DNA of 56,164 nucleotides from CAYUBI01 sp964443005. Lineage in GTDB: Bacteria; Margulisbacteria; Riflemargulisbacteria; GWF2-35-9; CAYUBI01. Every line of letters begins with the position of its first letter. Within the stretch, counting starts at the first letter, position 1. Under the pieces are notes generated by a model, which saw only the letters and a list, made by a program, of their open reading frames with translations, did no database searches and was not told the DNA's origin. The stretch covers positions 1 to 56,164 of the forward strand of contig CAYUBI010000003.1 in assembly GCA_964443005.1 (NCBI GenBank), read 5' to 3'. Positions 15,776 through 25,315 of the stretch are shown here, one piece after another. Position numbers and translations under genes: made by a program.

Positions 15776-17131
15776 TTATTCTTGCTTTAACAGAGTATCA
15801 ATTTCTTTGTCAGCTAACTGCATAGTGTTCCGAATATCTTTGATATCAAAACTATCTTGGTTAGCAATAACATGATCCCACATAATTCCAAAACGTCGGG
15901 TTAAGACTGGCTCTAGTGTCCCCCAAGCTGGAATTGATGGATAGGATTTTCCATAACTCACTGCTTCTTTATAAACCATACGTCTTCGATCTGAACTAAT
16001 ATAGGGATCGGAAAAACCTTGTTTTAATGCAGGTAAAAACCCACTTCGTTTGCAATACTCAACCTGAGGTTTAATTGAAACTAAATACTTTAGCACTTTC
16101 CATGCTTCGCTTTGTTTTTTGCTGCTTTTAAAAATCGCTAGTGTGCTTCCTCCAACAAATGTTACTCGACCTTGAGGTCCTTCTGGATAAGGAGCTATAT
16201 CAAAGTTTCGGGCAACAGGTGATTCCATTACTCCGCCTTGTCGTTGGGGTGTTGTTAGCCCTCGTAATTCATTTGAACCTGTAAAGATAATTGCATAAAC
16301 TCCATTATTGAAGCCACCTTCAATTTGCGCTGTATTTTGTTCAAGACATTCTTCTGGAACATATTTCTTTTTTACTAATCCAATATAATAATCTAAGGCT
16401 TTTGCAACTTGATCTGTTTCAAGATTCGATTTTTTTAAATCTTTTGTTAAAAAACTTCCTCCAGCAGACCAAATCCACGGCGCTAAATTGTGCACAACAT
16501 TCCAATCATTTTTACCTGGAATGCCTAAAGCTTCGATTTTTATCCCGTTAATAATTAGTTGTTTGTTTTTTATTTTTCGAAGTGCAGAATCAAAACCTTC
16601 CCATGTTGCAATGTCTGCTTTTGTTAATCCACATTCTTTAAATACGTCAGTTCTGAAATATAATGCACGCGCATCTATAAACCAAGGAATAGCAGTTATT
16701 TTAGTTGTTCCTTCAATTCCCATTGTATTGTGGGCAGCTTCAACAAATGCTGCTTTTCCACCTTCAATCTCATTTACTTTGTCAGTTAAATCCGACAAAA
16801 CATTCATAGCACTAATGGACCCAACCCATGTTGTGCCTAATTGTACAATGTCTGGAACATCGCCGCTTGCAGCAGCAGTAGTTATTTTCGTCCAAGCAGC
16901 TCCCCAATCTAATGAAGTTACTTTAACTCGAATATTTGGGTTTTGCTTATGAAATTCTTCTAAAACTGCATTCAAATCGCCTACAGGTGCTAATGAATTT
17001 GGCATAATCCACATGTCAAGAACTACAGGGCCGCCTTCTTTTTCAGCTTTAGATCCACAACCACCAACTAATAAAACTAATGACGTAATCAGAATCAATA
17101 GACTTGCAAATTTATATGCTCTTTTTTTCAT
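15776..17131 (-). CDS. Sugar-binding lipoprotein of an ABC importer
   Basis: A 451-residue family-1 extracellular solute-binding protein. The lipobox LVGGC (Cys25) after a Leu/Ile-rich signal shows it is anchored as a lipoprotein. LDMWIMPNS, the PNIRVKVTSLDWGAAW strand, ASGDVPDIVQLGTTWVGSI and TAIPWFIDARALYFRTDVF are standard for the maltose/glycerol-3-phosphate binder group. The sugar cannot be told from sequence. It is the first gene of the transporter unit, with AAGGGG before the ATG and a strong promoter at 17183-17211. No ATPase gene (MalK/MsmK) is nearby, so a shared ATPase is likely. Confidence 0.92.
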   Translation of the reverse strand: MKKRAYKFASLLILITSLVLLVGGCGSKAEKEGGPVVLDMWIMPNSLAPVGDLNAVLEEFHKQNPNIRVKVTSLDWGAAWTKITTAAASGDVPDIVQLGTTWVGSISAMNVLSDLTDKVNEIEGGKAAFVEAAHNTMGIEGTTKITAIPWFIDARALYFRTDVFKECGLTKADIATWEGFDSALRKIKNKQLIINGIKIEALGIPGKNDWNVVHNLAPWIWSAGGSFLTKDLKKSNLETDQVAKALDYYIGLVKKKYVPEECLEQNTAQIEGGFNNGVYAIIFTGSNELRGLTTPQRQGGVMESPVARNFDIAPYPEGPQGRVTFVGGSTLAIFKSSKKQSEAWKVLKYLVSIKPQVEYCKRSGFLPALKQGFSDPYISSDRRRMVYKEAVSYGKSYPSIPAWGTLEPVLTRRFGIMWDHVIANQDSFDIKDIRNTMQLADKEIDTLLKQE

Positions 17132-17182
17132 ATTTAACCCCTTGATTTATAATTTGATTTTAAAACTTTCACATTGCATCGT

Positions 17183-17211
17183 ATCTTAGCATTGCAAAAA
17201 TTGAGTGTCAA
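17183..17211 (-). promoter_or_regulatory. Strong promoter of the sugar transporter unit
   Basis: Minus strand: perfect -35 TTGACA (17206-17211), 17-base spacer, -10 TAAGAT (17183-17188). Transcription would start near 17176, leaving a leader of about 45 bases before the binding-protein ATG. It diverges from the hppA promoter. Confidence 0.7.
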
Positions 17212-17257
17212 TTTCAAAACCATGCGAATTATTATTATATTATTTTTTTAAATCATC

Positions 17258-17286
17258 TTGTAGAATTAATAATTTTCGCTTACACT
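17258..17286 (+). promoter_or_regulatory. Possible hppA promoter
   Basis: Plus strand: -35 TTGTAG (17258-17263), 17-base spacer, -10 TACACT (17281-17286). Moderate match. GGAGG at 17310-17314 and the ATG at 17327 follow. Confidence 0.4.
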
Positions 17287-17326
17287 AAAATAGAATCTAT
17301 TTTTTTAATGGAGGTGTTGGTGTATT

Positions 17327-19720
17327 ATGAAGAAAGTTGTTTCGTTGTTCGTGTTTGTGTTGACACTGCTTGTGGGGGCTGTTGCGCAGGCTAGTGAAGC
17401 TAGTCTTGTTTTGCCTGATTTTCGGTCGGTTTCATTTTTGAATATGGATGGTCGGACTCTACTAATGTATGGATTGGTTGTGTGTTTTGCTGGCTTATTA
17501 TTTGGATATGTTCAATATGTTCGTATGAAAGAAATTAAAATTCATCGTTCAATGGCTGAGGTTTCTGAGTTAATTTATGAAACTTGTAAAACTTATTTAA
17601 TTACTCAAGGAAAGTTTTTAATTGTTTTAGAGGTTTTGATTGGTATTGTAATGATTGCGTATTTTGGTTTTGTTAGTCATTTTACGCCTATGAAAATTGC
17701 TATTGTATTAATTTGTAGTGTGATTGGAATTTTAGGTAGTTATGCTGTTGCATGGTTTGGTATGCGTATTAATACTTTAGCGAATTCGCGCTCTGCGTTT
17801 ATGAGTTTAAAGGGGAAACCATTTCCTGTATATGCTATTCCTATTCAAGCAGGAATGAGTATTGGCATGTTATTGATTAGTATTGAATTATTAGTTATGT
17901 TATGTATTTTGCTTTTTATTGATGCAACATTGGCAGGCCCGTGTTTTATTGGTTTTGCTATTGGCGAATCATTAGGTGCGTCTGTGCTACGAATTGCGGG
18001 TGGCATTTTTACAAAAATTGCAGATATTGGATCAGATCTCATGAAGATCGTGTTTAATATCAAGGAAGATGATGCAAGAAATCCTGGAGTTATTGCGGAT
18101 TGTGTTGGCGACAATGCTGGAGATTCTGTGGGGCCAACTGCAGACGGGTTTGAGACGTATGGTGTTACAGGCGTTGCATTAATTTCCTTTATTTTGGTTG
18201 CAGTTCATGATCCTATGATGAAAGCTAAATTATTAGTTTGGATATTTGTCATGCGGCTTGCGATGTTGATTGCCAGTGCGGTTTCATATTGGATTAATGA
18301 TGTTATTGCGAAGATGCGATTTGGCAATGCTGATAAAATGAATTTTGAATCGCCGTTGACATCATTAGTATGGATTACTTCAATTATATCGATTCTATTG
18401 ACCTTTGACGTTAGTTACATTTTGATACGTGATTTAGGTGATGGAAGTTTGTGGTGGAAATTGTCATTGATTATTTCGTGTGGAACGATTGCAGGTGCGA
18501 TTATTCCAGAAATAGTTAAGAATTTTACGTCAACAGAATCTGCATATGTTAGACATGTTGTGGGCGCATCTCGAAAAGGTGGTGCTTCGTTAAATATTCT
18601 TGCAGGATTAACTGGCGGATATTTTAGTGCATATTGGATGGGGATGGTCATTATTCTTTTAATGGGAATTGCTTTTGCTATTAGTCATTTAGGATTCGCT
18701 GCATTAATGATTGCACCAGCAGTATTTGCTTTTGGGCTTGTTGCTTTTGGCTTTTTAGGCATGGGTCCTGTGACAATTGCAGTTGATTCTTATGGTCCAG
18801 TTGCTGATAACGCTCAATCGATTTATGAGTTATCATTGATTGAAACAATTCCTAACATTAAAAATGAAATTGAAAAAGAGTTTGGTTTTATTCCTGATTT
18901 TGAAAAAGGAAAGTATTTATTAGAAACAAATGATGGATGTGGAAATACGTTTAAAGCAACAGCTAAACCAGTTTTAATTGGAACTGCGGTTGTTGGTGCT
19001 ACAACAATGATTTTTTCAATTATTGTTATTTTGACTCAGGGTTTAACAACTCAAATGGAGAATTTATCGATTCTATATCCTCCGTTTTTGTTTGGACTTA
19101 TTGCAGGTGGTGCAATGATTTATTGGTTTAGCGGTGCGTCAATGCATGCAGTATCTGCTGGAGCTTATTATGCGGTAGATTTTATTAAACAAAATATGAA
19201 GTTGGATGGTGTCACAAAAGCTTCAATTGCAGATAGTAAGCGCGTCGTTGAAATTTGTACGCAGTTTGCTCAAAAAGGTATGGTAAATATTTTTCTTGCA
19301 GTGTTGTTAACTACACTTGCATTTGCATTAATTGAACCTTTTTTCTTTATTGGTTATTTGATTTCAATAGCATTGTTTGGATTATTTCAAGCTATTTTTA
19401 TGGCTAATGCAGGTGGAGCATGGGATAATGCCAAGAAATTGGTTGAGGTCGAGTTAAAAGCCAAAGGAACAGAATTGCATGCAGCGTCTGTTGTAGGGGA
19501 CACAGTTGGCGATCCATTTAAAGACACGACTTCAGTAGCTATGAATCCAATTATTAAGTTTACGACATTGTTTGGTTTGCTAGCTATTGAATTAGGTCTT
19601 GGTTTGCCTCGTCGTGTAGATATTGTTGTTGCTGTAATTTTGTTTGCTATTGCCTTGTATGTGATTCATCGGTCCTTTCATTCATTTAAGATAAAAGAGG
19701 AAATTCCTCAGATTGGATAA
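17327..19720 (+). CDS. hppA: Membrane-bound ion-pumping pyrophosphatase
   Basis: A 797-residue membrane pyrophosphatase that couples PPi hydrolysis to H+ (or Na+) export; about 16 hydrophobic segments. The active-site regions are EDDARNPGVIADCVGDNAGD, GPVTIAVDSYGPVADNAQS, and VVGDTVGDPFKDTT near the end. It belongs to the divergent branch with SDLMK in place of the classic DLVGKVE. At the position that separates K+-dependent from K+-independent enzymes (GNTxA versus GNTxK) it has GNTFKAT, near residue 540, so it should be K+-independent; the transported ion is not certain. It stands alone, followed by a perfect terminator. Confidence 0.92.
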   Translation: MKKVVSLFVFVLTLLVGAVAQASEASLVLPDFRSVSFLNMDGRTLLMYGLVVCFAGLLFGYVQYVRMKEIKIHRSMAEVSELIYETCKTYLITQGKFLIVLEVLIGIVMIAYFGFVSHFTPMKIAIVLICSVIGILGSYAVAWFGMRINTLANSRSAFMSLKGKPFPVYAIPIQAGMSIGMLLISIELLVMLCILLFIDATLAGPCFIGFAIGESLGASVLRIAGGIFTKIADIGSDLMKIVFNIKEDDARNPGVIADCVGDNAGDSVGPTADGFETYGVTGVALISFILVAVHDPMMKAKLLVWIFVMRLAMLIASAVSYWINDVIAKMRFGNADKMNFESPLTSLVWITSIISILLTFDVSYILIRDLGDGSLWWKLSLIISCGTIAGAIIPEIVKNFTSTESAYVRHVVGASRKGGASLNILAGLTGGYFSAYWMGMVIILLMGIAFAISHLGFAALMIAPAVFAFGLVAFGFLGMGPVTIAVDSYGPVADNAQSIYELSLIETIPNIKNEIEKEFGFIPDFEKGKYLLETNDGCGNTFKATAKPVLIGTAVVGATTMIFSIIVILTQGLTTQMENLSILYPPFLFGLIAGGAMIYWFSGASMHAVSAGAYYAVDFIKQNMKLDGVTKASIADSKRVVEICTQFAQKGMVNIFLAVLLTTLAFALIEPFFFIGYLISIALFGLFQAIFMANAGGAWDNAKKLVEVELKAKGTELHAASVVGDTVGDPFKDTTSVAMNPIIKFTTLFGLLAIELGLGLPRRVDIVVAVILFAIALYVIHRSFHSFKIKEEIPQIG

Positions 19721-19743
19721 TCATTTTTAATATGCAATATATT

Positions 19744-19772
19744 AAAGGACGCTCAACAGAGCGTCCTTTTTT
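19744..19772 (+). terminator. Intrinsic terminator after hppA
   Basis: An 11-bp perfect stem (19744-19754 with 19759-19769), loop AACA, and a T-run to 19772. A textbook Rho-independent terminator 24 bases past the hppA stop. Confidence 0.95.
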
Positions 19773-19834
19773 ATGTTTAGATTTTATTTTTTGTGGCATC
19801 ATTCAAAAGAACAGTGATAAAAAAGGATGAATTA

Positions 19835-20893
19835 GTGCCAATTATTTCTCATGTTAACGAACCAATTATTTCAGAAAAAATTATTCATATGTTAGATCAC
19901 CTTATTAATGAAGTTCTTCAGGAGCTTAATCCTGAAACGCCAGAACGTGAAGAACAGATTCGCAGCTTTGTTTTGTCTGCGATTTTATATAGTTCAAGTA
20001 ATTTTTCTAATAAAGATATGCGTTTACTTGAAAATACCATGCATGAGGTTCGTGCAGCACTTAATTTATTTCGAAAACATCGTGATCGACGAAAAATTTC
20101 TATTTTTGGGTCAGCGCGAACTAAGCTCGATGATCCATTATGTATTCAAACTGTTGAGCTGGCTAAATATGCTGTAAAAAATGGGTTTATGGTAATTACT
20201 GGCGGTGGTCCGGGAATTATGCATGCTGGAAATTTGGGAGCCGGAGCACGAAATAGTATTGGTTTAGGGTTAAAATTACCTTATGAAAATGGAAATGCTG
20301 TGTTTGACCATTATCCAGATCATCTTTTAAATTTTCGATATTTTTTTACACGCAAACTTATGTTTTTTAATGAGTCAGATGCTTTTGTTACTTTGCCTGG
20401 CGGATATGGCACTATGGATGAGTTGTATCAAGGATTAACATTAATTCAAACTGGAAAAAAGAAATTAATGCCGATTGTTTTACTGGATCAGCCAGGAGGT
20501 AAATTTTGGAAAAAATGGGAAAATACTACAATTGAGAACTTGGTTAAGCCCGGATATATCAATCATTATGATCTGGCCCTTCATAAAATTTTTTATGATG
20601 CTCATGACGCTGTAGATTATATTCGTAATTTTTATAAAAACTTTTGTTCTTATACTACAGATAAAAAAACAAATACAGTTACTATTGAATTTAAAATTTG
20701 TTTGACAACTGAAGAGCTTTTGTTAATTAATGAACTTTTATTTCGTGTAAAATGGCATACATCATTTACCTTACATAAAGAAATTGATCATGGTGGATTT
20801 TTAACATATTTGTATTTGACTCATTTTTCAGATCGTGATCATTCTAAACTTAAAGCGTTGATAGATTTGGTTAATACGTTTCTATCTCGATAA
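19835..20893 (+). CDS. LOG-family (TIGR00730-like) nucleotide-processing protein
   Basis: A LOG (lysine-decarboxylase-like) Rossmann protein with the two signatures GGGPGIMHAGN and PGGYGTMDELYQ, which form the phosphoribohydrolase active site. Family members cleave the N-glycosidic bond of nucleoside monophosphates (cytokinin riboside or, for PpnN, purine and pyrimidine nucleotides). Flanking extensions of about 95 residues before and 80 after the core make it longer than minimal LOG proteins. GTG at 19835 is preferred because AAGGA lies seven bases upstream; a GTG at 19793 is in frame but has no ribosome site. The substrate here is unknown. Confidence 0.8.
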   Translation: MPIISHVNEPIISEKIIHMLDHLINEVLQELNPETPEREEQIRSFVLSAILYSSSNFSNKDMRLLENTMHEVRAALNLFRKHRDRRKISIFGSARTKLDDPLCIQTVELAKYAVKNGFMVITGGGPGIMHAGNLGAGARNSIGLGLKLPYENGNAVFDHYPDHLLNFRYFFTRKLMFFNESDAFVTLPGGYGTMDELYQGLTLIQTGKKKLMPIVLLDQPGGKFWKKWENTTIENLVKPGYINHYDLALHKIFYDAHDAVDYIRNFYKNFCSYTTDKKTNTVTIEFKICLTTEELLLINELLFRVKWHTSFTLHKEIDHGGFLTYLYLTHFSDRDHSKLKALIDLVNTFLSR

Positions 20894-20911
20894 ATATGGT
20901 ATTATTTGCGT

Positions 20912-22012
20912 ATGAATAAAGACATTTGTGTGGTTGCGTTAAGTGGTGGTGTAGATAGTGCTGTGGCTGCGCATCTTCTTGTTCATCAAGGTAAAACGGT
21001 TATTGGTGTTACTGCATTGCTAAAACCTGAAGAAACGGAATTAAATAGTCCCTCAGTGTTAGATGCTAAGCGAATTGCTTGTTTTTTAAATATTCCTCAT
21101 TATACAGTTGCATTGCAATCACAATTCCAATCAGTAGTTATTGATTATTTTTGTAAGGAGTATATGAATGGACGGACGCCAAATCCCTGTCCGCCCTGTA
21201 ATCGGTTCATCAAATGTGAGGCAATGATGGATATCTTGCAATTGAAATTGGTTGAAGAAAATAAGTTTGATCCGTTTTGTCAAACGTTATATTTGGCAAC
21301 TGGCCATTATGTTCGTGTACATGAGCTTAATGGCCGGTGTTTGTTGCGAAAGGCGGTTGATGATCGAAAAGATCAATCCTATTTTTTGTATCAATTGAAA
21401 CAGAATCAATTAGCTCGTTTGATTACCCCGCTGGGAGAGTTTACTAAAATATGGGTGCGTGATTATGCTTTAGCTAATCATATTCCTGTAGCTGAGAAAC
21501 CTGAAAGTCAGGATGCTTGTTTTGTTAATGGCAATTATCAATCATTTTTATTAAAGCATCTGGGTGCCCAAAGTCGACCTGGTGATTTTGTTGATCGAAA
21601 GGGTGTAGTTATTGGTCAACATCGCGGCATATCTTTTTATACGATTGGTCAACGAAAAGGTATTGGGATTGCGTCTCAACATCCTTTATATGTAGCGGAA
21701 ATCAATGTAGATCACAATATTATTGTTGTTGATACTGTGCAAGGTCTAAAACAAGAATCGTGTACTCTTTTTCATGTAAATTGGGTGTCAATGCCGACTC
21801 CTCAGATCTCTTTTCGTGCCAATGTAAAAATTCGTTATAAATCAGTTGAAATCAATGCCCTTATTCAGCCAACATCGGATCATAGCGTGAATATATTTTT
21901 TGATCATCCTGCTGATTCAGTGACACCGGGGCAAAGTGCTGTTTTTTATGATGGTGACATTTTGCTGGGTGGTGGTATAATTGATCATAAGTCAAATAGG
22001 GTTGAACCCTAG
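20912..22012 (+). CDS. mnmA: tRNA-specific 2-thiouridylase
   Basis: Thiolates U34 in tRNAs for Lys, Glu and Gln. ALSGGVDSAVAA is the PP-loop ATP site. NGRTPNPCPPCNRFIK carries the first catalytic Cys, DQSYFLYQL the tRNA-binding segment, and KPESQDACFV the second Cys. 366 residues is normal length. There is no ribosome site; a -10-like TATTAT ends exactly six bases before the ATG at 20912, so the mRNA may be leaderless. The TTG at 20906 lies in that spacer. The YtxH gene follows after 13 bases. Confidence 0.95.
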   Translation: MNKDICVVALSGGVDSAVAAHLLVHQGKTVIGVTALLKPEETELNSPSVLDAKRIACFLNIPHYTVALQSQFQSVVIDYFCKEYMNGRTPNPCPPCNRFIKCEAMMDILQLKLVEENKFDPFCQTLYLATGHYVRVHELNGRCLLRKAVDDRKDQSYFLYQLKQNQLARLITPLGEFTKIWVRDYALANHIPVAEKPESQDACFVNGNYQSFLLKHLGAQSRPGDFVDRKGVVIGQHRGISFYTIGQRKGIGIASQHPLYVAEINVDHNIIVVDTVQGLKQESCTLFHVNWVSMPTPQISFRANVKIRYKSVEINALIQPTSDHSVNIFFDHPADSVTPGQSAVFYDGDILLGGGIIDHKSNRVEP

Positions 22013-22025
22013 AAAGGAAAATGTT

Positions 22026-22298
22026 ATGTGCGAAAAACATCACGGATCATTTTTAGTTGGATTGATTATGGGAGCTGTCACGGGTTTAGCTGCTGCATTG
22101 TATCTTCATTCTCCAGCTGGCGAAAATACAAAAAAATGGTTGAGTAAGAAAAAAGAAGAAAATCAGGAATTTATTAATAATATTAATGATACTGCTGAGG
22201 AATTAGTCGATAAAGCAAAAAATTCGATTGAAGAGTCTATTAAAAGTTTAACAAAAACTATTGATGAAAAAGTAACAAAAAAGTTTGGAAAGGGTTAA
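22026..22298 (+). CDS. YtxH-like small membrane protein
   Basis: A 90-residue protein with one membrane helix (FLVGLIMGAVTGLAAALYLHSP, in part a Gly-zipper) followed by a Lys/Glu-rich amphipathic coiled tail (SKKKEENQEF then repeated D/E-K). This layout matches YtxH-domain proteins, which are common, stress-associated in Bacillus and of unknown molecular role. The ATG at 22026 has AAAGGA eight bases upstream; upstream in-frame codons run into mnmA and have no such site. It is followed by another one-helix protein, so the two may work together at the membrane. Confidence 0.7.
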   Translation: MCEKHHGSFLVGLIMGAVTGLAAALYLHSPAGENTKKWLSKKKEENQEFINNINDTAEELVDKAKNSIEESIKSLTKTIDEKVTKKFGKG

Positions 22299-22310
22299 TC
22301 CAGAATACTT

Positions 22311-22532
22311 ATGATTGAAATTAGTACTATTGTTTATGCGTTAATTGGGTTGGCTTTTGCAGCAGTTCTTTTTTATATTATGCTATTATTGGCTGAGGTT
22401 CGAAAAATTTTGATTTCGTTTCGACATATTGCTGAACGAATTGATGCTTTCACAGATGTCAAAGGCTGGATTAATTTTGCTCAAGTATTTCTAAAAAAAC
22501 GAAAGCAAAAATTCGATCAATTTAATAAATAA
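22311..22532 (+). CDS. Small one-helix membrane protein, unknown
   Basis: A 73-residue protein with a single N-terminal membrane helix (residues ~7-28) and a basic tail (KKRKQK). The shape resembles DUF948-type partners of YtxH proteins, and its place straight after the YtxH gene supports that, but no motif confirms it. Its stop overlaps the alaS start by one base (TAATG), so the genes are probably translated together. Confidence 0.6.
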   Translation: MIEISTIVYALIGLAFAAVLFYIMLLLAEVRKILISFRHIAERIDAFTDVKGWINFAQVFLKKRKQKFDQFNK

Positions 22533-24859
22533 TGTTGTCTGCTGAAGAGATTCGTCAGCGTTTTTTGGCTTATTTCGAGTCTAAAGGCCATACTGTTTGT
22601 CGTAGTGCATCGTTAATTCCAGATGATACCTCTGTATTGTTGACTATTGCAGGAATGTTACAGTTTAAGCCATATTTTATGGGACTAAAAAAATCACCGT
22701 TTATGCGGGCGAGTTCTGTTCAAAAATGTATTCGTACAAATGATATTGAAAGTGTTGGGAAAACAAAGCGTCATCAGACTTTTTTCGAAATGTTGGGTAA
22801 TTTTTCATTTGGTGATTATTTTAAACGAGATGCGATTTTATTTGCATGGGAATTTTTAACCAAAGATTTAAATTTGGATATTTCTAAATTGTATATATCG
22901 GTTTATGAGAAAGATGATGAAAGTTATGTGTTGTGGCAAGAATTAACCGGCATTTCTTCAAATCGAATTTTTCGGTTGTCAGAAGAAAGTAATTTTTGGT
23001 CTGCTGGTTTAACCGGTCCCTGTGGACCTTGTTCGGAAATTTATTACGATATGGGTGAAATATACGGTTGTCAACATTTAAATTGCGGGCCTGGATGTGA
23101 TTGTGATCGGTATTTAGAGATTTGGAATCTTGTTTTTATGGAATTTAATCGAGACGAAACTGGGATGTTGACATTGCTTCCAACAAAAAACATTGATACG
23201 GGAATGGGATTGGAACGTATCACTTCTATTGTTCAACAGGTAGATTCTAATTTTGATACGGATTTATTTGTTCCAATTATTCGTCATATTCAGCGTTTAG
23301 CTGGAAAAAATCCTTCTGTCTTGGCATTACGAGTTATGGCTGATCATCTTCGTGCCTCAATTTTTTTAATTGGTGATGGAGTATTGCCTGGAAATGATGG
23401 GAGAGAATATGTTTTACGAAAGTTGATTCGACGTACTGTTCGATTTGGGCGATTAATTGGAATTACTAAGTTTTTCCTTAAAGAATTAGCTGAAACGATC
23501 ATTCAGTTAAATCGGCTTCGGTATCCAGAAATTTATGATAATCAATTACATATTTTAATGATTTTAGGTATTGAAGAAGAAAATTTTTCAAAAACTCTTA
23601 TTATTGGATTACAGCTTTTGCAAGAAAAAATGGAGCAAGGCGGTTGTTTATCAGGTGATGATGCATTTAAATTATATGATACATTTGGTTTCCCATTCGA
23701 TTTGACTGCGGAGATTTGTGCAGAAAAAAATATATCTGTTGATATAGCAGCTTTTAATAGTTTGATGCAGCAACAAAAATATCGAGGCAGAGCAGGTGCT
23801 CAGTTTCATTTAAATACGTCAGATATGTCGGAGGTTAAACCCATTGGAGGCGAAGCTATCATTGCAAAAACTGATGCAGAACGAAACTCTATGGCACGGC
23901 ATCATTCGGCAACGCATTTGCTGCAATCTGTGTTAATTCAAGTATTAGGCGTGCATGTGAAGCAAGCTGGCTCATTGGTATCTCCAGAAAAACTTCGGTT
24001 CGATTTTACTCATTATCAGGCACTTTCTGTAGAGCAGCTTATGACAATCGAGCGTGAGATAAACCGTATTCTTTTACAAAATATTCCTATATCAATTTGT
24101 GAAATGGCTTATCAGGATGCCATTTCTACAGGGGCCATGGCCTTATTTACTGAAAAATATGGGGATACTGTTCGTGTCGTAAAAATTGGAAATATTTCAG
24201 CAGAATTATGTGGCGGAACTCATGTATCTGCTACAGGAGATATTGGCATTGTAACATTGTTATCTGATGTTGCAGTTGGCAGTGGTATCCGTCGTATTGA
24301 AGCCTATGCTGGAGAACCTGCATACGAGTATTTAACTTTGCAAAAATTGGCAATGCAACAACTTGCTGGCTATTTTAAAACTGCAACTGAGGGTGTTGTG
24401 TCTAAGGTCGAAGTCTGTTTAGATCAAGTTAAAACACTTCAAAAAGAAATTGTTCAATTAAATCAATTATCTATGAAATCTTTAGCACGGACATTGATTT
24501 CAAAAAAAGAAACTATTTGTGGAGTTGATTTATTAGTAACGACTATAGCTGATATTACGATGGAACTCTTGAAAGTGTTAGTAGATGAATGCGCAGTGCT
24601 TTGTTCTAATGGTATTGTTGTGGTAGCTTCAATTATTGGCGAACAAGTGTTTTGGGTTGTTAAATGCTCGGATTCCTCAGTTTTACGTGGATGTCATGCA
24701 GGGCAACTATTAAAGTTAGTTGCAGAAATTACGGGTGGAAAAGGCGGTGGCTCTTCCAAAATGGCGCAGGGTGGTGGCAAATTTCCGTCTAAAGTTTCTA
24801 TTGCAATAGATGCTGTTTTGTGTCGGGTTAACGAGTGTTTGTCGAAAGTAGCTGTGTGA
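22532..24859 (+). CDS. alaS: Alanyl-tRNA synthetase
   Basis: Charges tRNA-Ala. The class II core is seen in FFEMLGNFSFGDYFK and GPCGPCSEIYYD (motif 2 region), with GMGLERITSI as motif 3. The editing domain has the zinc ligands in HHSATHLLQS and CGGTHVS. The C-terminal DHHA1-type end has GGKGGGSSKMAQGGG. At 775 residues it is about 100 shorter than the E. coli enzyme, mainly in the linker and C-terminal parts. It starts at the stop of the small membrane gene (TAATG). Confidence 0.96.
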   Translation: MLSAEEIRQRFLAYFESKGHTVCRSASLIPDDTSVLLTIAGMLQFKPYFMGLKKSPFMRASSVQKCIRTNDIESVGKTKRHQTFFEMLGNFSFGDYFKRDAILFAWEFLTKDLNLDISKLYISVYEKDDESYVLWQELTGISSNRIFRLSEESNFWSAGLTGPCGPCSEIYYDMGEIYGCQHLNCGPGCDCDRYLEIWNLVFMEFNRDETGMLTLLPTKNIDTGMGLERITSIVQQVDSNFDTDLFVPIIRHIQRLAGKNPSVLALRVMADHLRASIFLIGDGVLPGNDGREYVLRKLIRRTVRFGRLIGITKFFLKELAETIIQLNRLRYPEIYDNQLHILMILGIEEENFSKTLIIGLQLLQEKMEQGGCLSGDDAFKLYDTFGFPFDLTAEICAEKNISVDIAAFNSLMQQQKYRGRAGAQFHLNTSDMSEVKPIGGEAIIAKTDAERNSMARHHSATHLLQSVLIQVLGVHVKQAGSLVSPEKLRFDFTHYQALSVEQLMTIEREINRILLQNIPISICEMAYQDAISTGAMALFTEKYGDTVRVVKIGNISAELCGGTHVSATGDIGIVTLLSDVAVGSGIRRIEAYAGEPAYEYLTLQKLAMQQLAGYFKTATEGVVSKVEVCLDQVKTLQKEIVQLNQLSMKSLARTLISKKETICGVDLLVTTIADITMELLKVLVDECAVLCSNGIVVVASIIGEQVFWVVKCSDSSVLRGCHAGQLLKLVAEITGGKGGGSSKMAQGGGKFPSKVSIAIDAVLCRVNECLSKVAV

Positions 24860-24889
24860 GAATGCTTGCTATATTTTTAGATTTTTTGT

Positions 24890-25315
24890 ATGGCTAAATA
24901 TCTGGCTTTGGATTACGGCACCAAGCGAATCGGTGTAGCCTTGGCTGATACAATGTTGCTAATTCCTTCGCCTCGTCCTTTTCTATTGGTTTCTTTGTCA
25001 ATGATGAATGAACTTGTAGCACTCATACAGAACGATGATGTTGTGACTATTATTGTTGGCTATCCTCTTTTTCCAAATCAGCAAAAGTCTGAAATGACTT
25101 TACGTGTACTTAAATTTGTTCAAGTAATAAAAAAACGAACGCTTTGTGATGTTGTGCTAATTGATGAACGGTTTTCTTCAAAATTTATGGAACGCGAGTT
25201 GATTGCCGCAGACTATAGTCGAAAAAAAAGAAAAAATACTATTGATTCGGCTGTTGCATGTCTTTTACTTGAACATTATATTCAACAACTCAAGCAAAAG
25301 GACATAGATCTATGA
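24890..25315 (+). CDS. ruvX: RuvX/YqgF putative Holliday-junction resolvase
   Basis: A 141-residue RNase H-fold nuclease. LALDYGTKRIGVALAD holds the first catalytic Asp, TIIVGYPLF the strand that usually reads vvGlP, VVLIDERFSS the second acid, and KNTIDSAVACLLLEHYI the final Asp. Family members act in pre-16S rRNA 5'-end processing or recombination. alaS-ruvX-mltG is a widespread gene order. No ribosome site is visible before the ATG. Its stop overlaps mltG by four bases (ATGA). Confidence 0.92.
   Translation: MAKYLALDYGTKRIGVALADTMLLIPSPRPFLLVSLSMMNELVALIQNDDVVTIIVGYPLFPNQQKSEMTLRVLKFVQVIKKRTLCDVVLIDERFSSKFMERELIAADYSRKKRKNTIDSAVACLLLEHYIQQLKQKDIDL

Noticed and set aside
16488..16952. 154-codon plus-strand frame opposite the sugar-binding protein
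   Set aside because: Antisense shadow of a clear family protein; composition is a mirror of the real frame and there is no ribosome site.
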